A stretch of 64,000 nt of DNA from Strongylocentrotus droebachiensis. Lineage: Eukaryota; Echinodermata; Echinoidea; Camarodonta; Strongylocentrotidae. Shown here piece after piece: positions 45,680-56,200 of this stretch. Where the stretch lies: assembly GCA_035222895.1 (NCBI GenBank), contig JAVYIG010000173.1, positions 1 through 64,000 on the forward strand, read 5' to 3'. The notes beneath the pieces are model-generated. The model was not told the origin of the DNA, did no database searches, and worked only from the letters and a program-made list of their open reading frames with translations. Position numbers and translations under genes: made by a program. The stretch's first letter is position 1; each line of letters starts with the position of its first letter.

Positions 45680-46315
45680 TTATTGCACTACACTGGCTTC
45701 CTATAAAACAGAGAATTGAGTACAAACTTATTTTATTTACATTGCTTAGATATGCTCCTGTGTACATTTCAGACTTGTTGACTGTTTATAACCCTCGAGC
45801 TAGTTTGCGATCTGCAGGTAAATACCTGCTTGAGAGTCCTCGAACACGCTCTCTTCTAGGTGATCGATCATTTACTGTCTGTGTATCGAGATTGTGGAAT
45901 AGTCTTCCGCTAATCCTTCGCTCTTGCCACCAGTTATCCACTTTCAGAACTCAACTAAAGACGTACCTATTTCAGATTGCTTACAATTAGTCACTGCTTT
46001 TTTGTCATTCCCAGTTAGAATCATGAACAGATATTTTTGGTAGTTTTCAGTCTCATCAGCGCCTTTGATGAGCAAATAGATATTGACACTTTATAAATAC
46101 CTGGATTTGATATGATTGGATGACAATCTATCGACTCGAGCATTCTTGCTTATGATAATTGGCCTCTGCATTTATCTTGATTATTTTTTACTTACCTCGA
46201 TACTTTCAAGCTTTCAATCATGCACTTTTTTTTTATTTGTGTGTATTTATTTAAGTTGTCACTCTTTATGTAAATCAATTTATATTTGATTCATCAATAA
46301 ATGCAGAAACATCTG
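45680..46315 (+). pseudogene. LINE reverse transcriptase C-terminus with 3' tail
   Basis: LHWLPIKQRIEYKLILFTLL, APVYISDLL, RSLLGDRSFTVCVSRLWNSL, FRTQLKTYLF: the standard C-terminal block of CR1/L2-type elements ('LHWLP...R..YK'). It ends with a stop at 45990 and a 3' UTR with A-rich end near 46,310. Confidence 0.85.
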
Positions 46316-46524
46316 ATAACAAAAATAAAAAAGAGTACAATTTTCTTTACCAGAAGTAAAGTCATGTATGGAAAGGACTGAAATAGAAAACCCCTTACCA
46401 AAGTTGATTTTAATTCCACCTGCCTAGCATTTCGTAGTGTAAATATACATTTAGACCTTAACCCAGTTATTTCTGATTCCTAGAATGAAACACTGGTATT
46501 AATGTAATTAGAAGGGTATATTTG

Positions 46525-46622
46525 GACGTAGAATTATAAGTTCGCCGATATTCCATCAACGCTAATATTGCAAATAATAACACGCGTTTCTATATTGGAT
46601 GTCGGCGAACTTGTAGTTTGAC
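46525..46622. repeat. Short inverted repeat
   Basis: ATAAGTTCGCCGATATTCCA and its near complement TGGATGTCGGCGAACTTGTAG, 55 bp apart; possibly a tiny MITE close to the 3' end of the NCKX gene. Confidence 0.5.
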
Positions 46623-46958
46623 AATTTCGCTAAACTATCCCCTGGATTAAAAGAAATCAACAGCTTATATCACGGCTATAGAGGGAGATATATATTTATA
46701 TAAAGGCTTAACGAATCATAAATGCCGTAGCGTTATAATCATGTCCAACATCATGAAGACAATCCCTGTTTTTCTTCTTCAAGAATGACTTCATCCCGTA
46801 TGATTCTGTTCTGTACAGACGGATCGCTCCAGTGATACATTTGTCAAACCGACCGAATCTCGGCTATTCGGGATCAATTTCCTCTTCGACCTGTTGTCGG
46901 TTCGTTACCGTTTTGTACCGGCGTTGTAATAAAGTTTGTTCTTTTTCTCGGGGAGTTA

Positions 46959-47284
46959 TTAGTTACACGGCGGTAATGTTAATCCGGGAACGATGAGGTT
47001 GAGTTCAAACAAAATCGAGACCATGATGAAAATGACGAAGAAAAAAATGAAAAATACCCCTAGCGTTTTGCCTAGTCTAAACCTGCAGACGTTGATGAGC
47101 ACCACGGCTATGACGACAGTTAAGAGGAGGAGCATGGATATGTACGAGATCGCCCCGCTGTAAACGGTGACTGTGGACTGGTGGTCAATGATAACGGTCT
47201 GGATAAACCAGGGAAGCCCGAGACCGACAAGGATGTCGAATAGATTGCTGCCGATCGAATGCGAGATGGCCATGTCTCCATACC
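46959..47284 (-). CDS. NCKX exon h: alpha-2 repeat second half, last helices, stop
   Basis: [20 protein letters not shown], then [12 protein letters not shown], two hydrophobic helices and the ending [16 protein letters not shown] with TAA at 46961-46959. Acceptor CCCTCTTAG. Confidence 0.93.
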
Positions 47285-50200
47285 CTAAGAGGGAGGCAAT
47301 GTCAAAATGAAAACAATCACAAATGAAATAATAGGCATAGCAGGAAATTTAAATGTATTCTTTTATAACGTTAAAATAAAAACATGGGTCACAAATAGGT
47401 TCAGGGCGTTCCTTTTATGATGTCTGATCAAATTAAGACAGATGCTCAATTTTAGATGTAAAATATCTTAAATATTAAATCAAAATATGTTTTTGCATTT
47501 CATAACTTAATCCCTCATGGTTAATATAACATCATTGAGTCCTTGTGTCAACCAATTAGGATCACGCGTTTACAAACGTATAATTGTAATTAAGAGCAAC
47601 TGAAAACATTTCCTATCAAAATGGAATTATTTTACAAACAATTAATCTAGCGTTAAAATTAGAAGTCGTAATTTGAAAACGAATTTTCTAAATGCATAAT
47701 TTTCAAGAGAAATAATATCAAGATATAGATGTATTTATTCGCTCATGAAAATACAGCTTCACTCATGACATTACGGCGGTCGCTAAAATTGTTTTTATAA
47801 AAGTCATAAATAATCTAGAATATCCTTCTTCACGCTAAGAAGATAGTCCCGTAACCTCTGTTTTTCGATAGTTTAGATAAAGGTAGATCATGAGAAATAG
47901 AATCGAATGCACTTCTTTCAAATCAATGAAATCACTCATGTCGCTGAACCCTCTTCTATATTACGTAACAAATATTTATATTTACATCAAGCAATACACA
48001 ACTTGTTAAATGAAGTGTTTGAATGAAGTGGACGACAGTCAAATCGAAGGGTACTCTAAAGGGCATTGTCCGTAAAGTTGCTGTACTATCGAGATGATTT
48101 TCTTTTTATCCGGAAGATCACCGATATATGCCTCTAGTTTGCAATTTATTGTTTGCTTCCGTTTGTAAAGGAGAGGAGCAAGTACTGTTCAATGTCTAAT
48201 TCAATTGTAATCAAAACATTATTGTTTGCATGTTTTTTTTAACTAATCGCTAATGCATGTTAGTTTTAAGTTCGGTAACAACTTTGTTGTTGGGAGCTAT
48301 TTTAGCAACATAGATTAAAGGGTGAATGGAACCCGTCTCCTAGAGGTCGATTCTATACTCCCATGCAGTGGTGTACGCAGGATTTTTTCAAGGGGGGGGG
48401 GGGGTAAGAGGACATGACTGACATCATGTTGGACTTGGTAACCTAAAACGGTGAGCCGATCGGACAGCTGCTTTTCCAACAATTACCTCGGGTTTATTTC
48501 ATCAAAGATACATGATATAGGGGTAAAGTTAGGAATGCAATTGGCTTAACGGTTAGGGTTAGGTTATAGGTGCATAGTGTCTGGTCGATATAGGGTTGCA
48601 ATTAGGAATTCGGTAAGTATACAAAATCGACCATGTAGCAAGTGTTACAGAATTGCACATGAAGCCTAATTCATAATAGTATTTGATCCTCAGTCCACCA
48701 TTTCGTTTGTTTGGAGCCAGAAGGGGGCTGACTCATACACTTTAGCACAGACTTAATCTCCTTCTGGCCCTCAACAGACGATTTAAATGTTTACCTCCAC
48801 GTGCAGCAATGATACTCAGCATAGTATCAGGAGTACTGGCTCCCGCTGCTAGTAGGGTTAGGCCCATAACCGTGTCTGGTATGCCAATCGTGTCACCTGC
48901 CAGAAAAGGGTAAACACATCATGATTCTAAAACGATCATTATATTTTTTATATTTTGATACTGTGAATCCCGCCCGGCCCCCCCCCCCCCCCCCCCACTC
49001 AATGTTATTTAGGGTACGCGTATGCTCGTTCCCTCTTTTTGAAAGCATCCCCTATCTGAGGACTGCCAATATTTCCGAACCCCCCTTTCGCGGGCATTTC
49101 GCGGGCTTTTCCTGCCTTGGAGACCCCCCCTAAATCAGGAAAAATGCTCAATGTACCCCCCATAAATTCGGAATAATTTCTCAGGAGTCCAAAGAGATGA
49201 AAGAAAAAAAAGAAAAAACACCCCCTTTTTAAAGAAATCTCCGGGTGAAAAGTCAAATACACCCCTTTTTTTACAATTCTCGGGCCGGACTTTGTCGCAC
49301 GAAAAGTACCCCTTTACCGGACATTTTGGCAACACGCATGCGGTCATTCCGACGTCTGAGTGGGGGGGGGGGGGGCGGGCTGTGAATGTTTCATTTCCCT
49401 GTAGCCATGGTAACGTTTGCATCGAATCACTTAACAAGCTTACATGTTCTTTAATTGGGCTGAAGCCCGTAACTTCCTACGTCTAATGAAGCCTTGGTTA
49501 ACATATCAAACAGGGCCAAACAGGAATAAAGCTGCGAAATTTAAGAGAAAGGTGGACAGAATAGGGAAAAGCTATAGAGGGACTTGTTTCACAGCCTCAC
49601 AGTTGAAAAAAAAACATTTAATTGAAATTGAAATGATGAGAACATTTACCGAAAGCAGTGACCATCCAGACTAATATGTACGTTAGAAAACCTATCCACA
49701 ACAGGGCAAATATGAAAGTCAAGACATAGCATCGCTTCCATCGTTTTCTTCGACAATCTGGAATGGAAATAAAAAAGACGGCGATGATGGGAAAGGCAAG
49801 CATCTGAGCGTATCGATTAACCCCCTTCTCCGGGAGCGCGAAGGGTGAACCGGGCTCTTGTTCGTCCTCGTCGTCGTCGTCGTCGTCGTCGACGTTATCG
49901 TTGTCCGTGTTTCTTTTGTCATTCCGTTCTAAGTCGCGATGGGGGTCCGATCGAACAGCTTTGTCGTTGTTGTTCTCTCCTTCATCTGGGTAACGAGAAA
50001 AATAGTAAGAACTAATAGTCTGCATGTTTAAACCAATGGATGGATCATATCAATTCATCAAATCTTACGAGAGAATCACACAAATCATTAAAAGCTGAAC
50101 ATATATTAAATCTTTTGCATCATTTTACATTTAGTCTTCATATCATAACAATTCTTGTAATTCGGTATAAAAAAATGAAATGCCAATGGTTGGTTTTAAC

Positions 50201-53200
50201 TCACATTATATTAGATAAAAGTCTTTCAGGGTATTATGACATATATGAAATTAAATGAGTAATATTTAGACACGATGAACACAGCTGTCTCCATTTGTGT
50301 TTCATATAAAGCAGCAATCTTTGAAACACCTCGGGCAGCGGTGTAGCATGGGTGGGTCCAGGAATCGGGGGGGGGCACTTGATTTAGGGGGCACTCACCG
50401 TTCTTGTTGAGTGAAATGCAAAGTATGAGGGGTAGGTAGGTAGGTAGGCAGTTGGATTGAGGCACATGCCCCCTTTATAATTACATAGACTGAGCCCTCT
50501 GTGCTCTACTGTCATGGCTGTAGTCACGCCATTGATCTCGTGTACCTATCATTATCTCTCATATTAAAAAGATACCAAACGTGTTGCCGCTACGGCTTCA
50601 GGTCTTACCCCCTTTATCATCTCCACCATTAGGGTCATGAAGGCCCGTGGTCACTTGAAAATTCATCTGATGACGAACTGGTGAACAATCCACGTCCGAA
50701 CCGTCGAGGAGGCGAGTCAACTCCATTTCATCACCGCGAGCGTGCCCATTTTGAATGGGTTGCTCGAGTCTGATTTCCTTTTGTTTGTGGGTGCAGCAAC
50801 CAGGTGTGATTTTACTCACCATTTGTTCGATTGGACGGTTAAAGAACATGAGAATGCAGTATGAGACGTACAAAGCAAGGAGAGTCACCGAATCCTTCCT
50901 GGTAGAGGCATGATAAAAGTGATAGAAGGAATAGAAAAGGAAGACTAAAATAATGATTACTTATATTGAGTGTGGCAAATCCAGACCTATTGCTGTAGCA
51001 AAATAAGATAAAGTGTACGAAATGTTCCATACTTAATGGAGCCTTAGTATGAGTAGAGTTCGGAAAGTATACTTGTTGGGAGTCTTTGATTTCCAGCTTT
51101 GCCTGGAAACGGTAAAACATCGCCCTCATTGCAGCTGTATTATCAAGAAAGATTATTGTTAATTTAAGATGAAACAACAAGATGAGTTAAACAAAGTGTA
51201 AAGTTGGTAGCGTTGGTGGTGATGATGGTAGTGGTGAAGATGGTGGTGTCGTTCATTTTGTTGACGATGATGTGGGATTAACTTGCTATTGTTGGTTATT
51301 CCGTTTAGCATACACCGTGGTTACGCCGATGATCATTGTGGTGGAAGAAGTGGTATGATTGTGATGTTTTTGGAGGTGGTGATAGTGGTGATGGTGATGG
51401 TGATAGTGATAGTGGTGATGGTGATGGTGATTGATGGTGATGGTGATGGTGATGGTGATGGTGATGGTGATGGTGATGGTGATGGTGATTGATAGTGATG
51501 GTGATGATGATGGTGATGGTGATGGTGATGGTGATGGTGATGGTGACGGTGACGGTGATGGTGATGGTGATGGTGATGGTGATGGTGAGAGTGATGGTGA
51601 TGGTGGTGATAATAGAGATAGTGGTAAAGTTGTCAACAGCGGGAATCTTGATGTTAGGAATATATAGGTATAAATGTTATCTAAAGATACATATATTCAA
51701 AATCGATAACACTGTAAAAGAAACTGTCTGGAATCAATTAGGAGAGGTTAATTATGTGGTACATATAGGATTGATGCATACTGTAAAGTTCTGGAATGAT
51801 TAACATGAAAATGGGCAGGGCTAATGTATATTCCTTTATTCATTGTATTTGTTTGGTATATTAAGAGTGACAGCAGCTCGGGCCGAGATGGTCAATGTAC
51901 AAAGAAATAACATTATTTACAAAGTCATTTTTACATTATATATATATAACAATAATGTGTTATGGGACTACATACGAACGTTTGGTTTAAACATTTCAGC
52001 TGTTTCTCGCCATATTTTGAATTAATGAGGATTTTGGGAAGAGCAATCCTTTTCAGGGGGCACGTCTTTGAAGGTACTTTTTCAAAACTGATATTTAAAA
52101 AAATTGCGAAAGCTAAACAATCATTTCTTCACCTTCACCAAAACTCAACCTTCTTTTAAAACTCTCTTATATGAATTTTGAAACTCACCATGACACCTCT
52201 CCATCCTTCACTACGAGAAAGAGGGCAATGATAGATACTATGTAGCATGAACAATCACGTGTGAGAGGCCAGCAGGTTAAGTAAATAACCTAAAGTGTGA
52301 ATGAAAACAAGCATATCATTACTTTCGACTCACGATCGCAAACACTTTCAAGAAATAAAGTTGGGGGCGATTTCAATACGTATTGCCCATAAAAAGCTTG
52401 CTCGTAAAACGTAATCTGTAACTGTCATATTTTCGGGCATTGCATTTGGTGACGCGCAAGGCTGTGTTTTTTGATAGTCTTTGTGATCGTGTTATCCCTC
52501 ATGAACTAATATTTGTCCCCTTATGATGCTGTACACACGGGTATTTACTTTAAACAATTAATTGAACCACATACCTGACCAGCTAATAATCCACATAGAC
52601 CAATGACAAAGAGGATATTAAAAACTGCTGATCCCACTATGGTTCCAACTCCAATGTCGTCATGGGTAACGAACACAGCTATAAAAGGAAACAAATGTTA
52701 GAAATATGTCATGCTAGAAAACAACAACAACAGTAAGTATTATATAAATATTTTAACGGTAAATCTTATTATCAATATCATTATTATATTTTTCGATTAT
52801 TACCATCAATATATTACTGATATTATTATTATCAATATATTACTGATATTATTATTATCAACATTATAATTATAATAATAATTATTATTAATATCATTAT
52901 TATTATTATCAGTATTATCCTTATTATTATTCGTATTGTTGTAACAATAACTGTAACAGTGGTTTCTTGTTTGGTACTTGTGTCCCTCATGTGATAACGC
53001 TTCTTACGAATTTACATTACCGCCAAGGGACCAATTGCTACGTAGTACTCAAGCAAGAAGATCTCCCTGTTTCTCTCAAATGACAAAAATATTTCTTACA
53101 GCGCGATGCAAATAAATGTGAACTATAGATATATTTTCACCATTTAAGAATGTGGCTACAAGTTCTTACCAATAAGGCTTGAGAATAATTCAGGTGCAGA

Positions 53201-56200
53201 TCCTCCAATGGCCATGAAAGTTGCACCAGCTACATCTTCAGATAAATTTAGCACTGAAGGGAGAAAGGGAAATTAACCAAAAAAAACAAGTTGTTGGAAA
53301 AGTTATCTTCTCTACACTCAAGCGAAGAGAAATGATATCACGGAAAAAGATCTGCCAGTGAATATTATTTGTTCATAAATAATACATAATTGAAAGAGCG
53401 AAAAGAGGTGGAGGGTGGTGATCAACAATCGAAAAGTTTGCGAAAACATCGAAGAAATTATATTGTGTCATTCTGAGCCTGTTTATAAACTTTTCTAATA
53501 TCGGTCACTACCTCTTTTCCTTCCCTTGCAACTTTTTCTTTGAGCTAATTAACATACAGACACGCGGGCGCGCACGCACGCACACATATACACCCACACA
53601 CATTCACACGCACAGTATTAGCAAGAAAATATACGAATTCTTTTTTTAAGTATTTAATAAGCGCGACAATACAGTCATTATTTTCGTTGATTTATTTTTC
53701 CCTACGCATTGGAAATAGACCAGTTCACGGTTAGCACATTACTGCAATAACCCCGAATATCCACAGATCTTCAAAAACATGAAGAGGTCCCACTTTGTAC
53801 ATTTTGAAATAATCACTCCTCCAGCGATGGAGGTGATTTATAAAATAGCCTTTGTTTCCCCTTTTAAAAGAATACTTCCACCTGTGTATCATGGAGCGCA
53901 CTGAATGTGCATGAATGAATAATAATTACATAACTTTCATGAGCACGTATCCAGTATTTCGTCTCCATGTATTTCAAAATTGGTTCTGCAATGACCTTTA
54001 TCTGCTCATGCTCAGACTGCAACCGTGAACTGGCTTATTAAGGTTGAGTTCTGGGAAGAGGTGAAAAATAATTTGTGAGAGTTACTCATTCTTATTATGC
54101 AAGTGTGGAAGAACATCAGATAAGACATGTTCCCTGAAAAGCATGGCTCTTCAAATGCCTTCATATTCTAAATATGCATGTAACATCGTAAAAATCGGGG
54201 GGCCGGCTTTTTTACGCCACGTGTTCGTGTAGTCCCATATACATCTTTCTGTGTACAGTGTTTGTAACTTTACCAAGTCTTGGCCAAATTTCTTATCATT
54301 TTGATGATTCCAGAACCTTGCAATACACACAAATTCTTATATGCTAGATGATCAACCTTTTCTGGTCGGTTCCACACCGTTTCTTTCACAATGCAATCGC
54401 ATGACCAGAACTCAACTTCATCTTTAAACAACTTCATGCATAGCCAATAGACGAGTTCGTAGTTAGCACATGGGTCATATGACCCCAAATATCCACATAT
54501 CTTTTAAACATAGATAAATCCAACTTTGTGCCTTTTGGAATAATCACAGCTAAAGTCATGGAAGTGATTCTTTGTTTGCCCTCTTAAAAAAATTACTTCC
54601 ACCTGTTCAATAGAATGCATCACAGGTGACAGGTGCATGCATGAATAATGATTACATAACTTTCGTGATCATGTATCCAGTATTAGTCTCAGTGGGTTTT
54701 ACTGAATTTTGTTCAAGTGACCTTTATCTGCGCATGCGCAGATCAATCCGCACAGGCTCAGAACTCATTTTTCCCTCGGACAGTAACTGCGTGGAATGCA
54801 CCTTGACGCTACTTCACTTGAGGGCTTCAAGGGAGAGCTTCCACCCAGCATCTAGACCAAGAACTAGATAGTTTTTTCCTCAGTACTACATCCTGACTTA
54901 TGGATCCTGATGAGTATCGTCGTAGAAGTAGCAGGCGCGTAGCCAGAGTTTGATGTTTGGGGGGGGGGGGGGGGCACATACATGTAATCGATCGAGGTCA
55001 AAAAAGGGTCTACAAAATTTCAACCGATCCTGGACATTTTAGGGGGCACATGCCCCCCCCCCCCCCCCCCCCCGTGGCTACGCGCCTGACTGAAGTAGAA
55101 GTAGAAGTATCTACGAACTGGTATATTTAGCCATAATGTTTGGACAATAGCTGCAGTGCTAATTGTTTTCACAACTCTCTCTCCCCAACCAAACCATGAT
55201 ATTTTTTAACGTAAGAATACTATATAGATCGCTTATAATTTTACTTCTTACAACTTATGTAAAGCCATGACAGTAGAGTAAGTTACTTCAGTTATTGTAT
55301 TGCTTTATTTTTATTCCCACGCTATGACACTTAATCTTTCTTACGGAAGAAAGCCATGCAAATGGCAAATGATTTTACCCTCTAAAGTTGAGATAATAAC
55401 CACAATAGTTGCAGCAATAAATTTTACGACTTGAATTTTTTGTTCCCGCATCCCCGCCATGGCAACTTTTTTTCTTGCGGAAGAATACCATGGAAATCGC
55501 GTGTGATTTGTTTGTTTGTAACTTGCCCTAGTCACACACCAACGAGACCGATACTAGGCCGACAACAGATCCAACACAAACAAATACTCCTGACTATTAC
55601 TCCCAATAGCCAACAATCGATCAATTTGGAGTCAGTGTCTCGATGTGACGTAGGTATTAGGCCATTATTCCATTAAAATTGCTGGTAAAATATGATGCTT
55701 TCCCTCTACTTGAAAGCAAATTCAACAACGATTCGATTAATTGATAGACATCAAGTAGATATCATTGACCTCGTCATTGGCGACAGAGGGTAGGCACATC
55801 ACTTCACTGAAACACTACACCAAGCCTGCACTCACTGAACTGAAAATATTGTCAGTATTTTCAGTTCAGCTCCTGCACTACACTCCCTAAAAGAACAAAG
55901 TTACTCGAATCTGATTGGTCTTTCCCACCTGCTCTTAGTCCGCGTGCATAGGCTCTATTTAATTATTGATTTCGTTTTATTTCAACAGGGTAGCCCCATC
56001 AGTAGTTAAAATAATGTTATATACTTGGGGGCCCTGCATAACATAAAAATACATATAAAGAAACATGATATACCAGAAAGAATACAGATGTAAATGTAAA
56101 CTCAGCAGGTAAAAAGAATCCCCCCAAAATCAAGTCATCAAGTCATATTTTGACTGTAAAGCATAATTCAGATAACTTTGCCAGGATCTGTGTCGGGAGC

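Noticed and set aside
51283-51803. Open frames on both strands over the GGTGAT repeat
   Set aside because: Hexanucleotide repeat translated as GD, MV or SP repeats; it sits in an NCKX intron.
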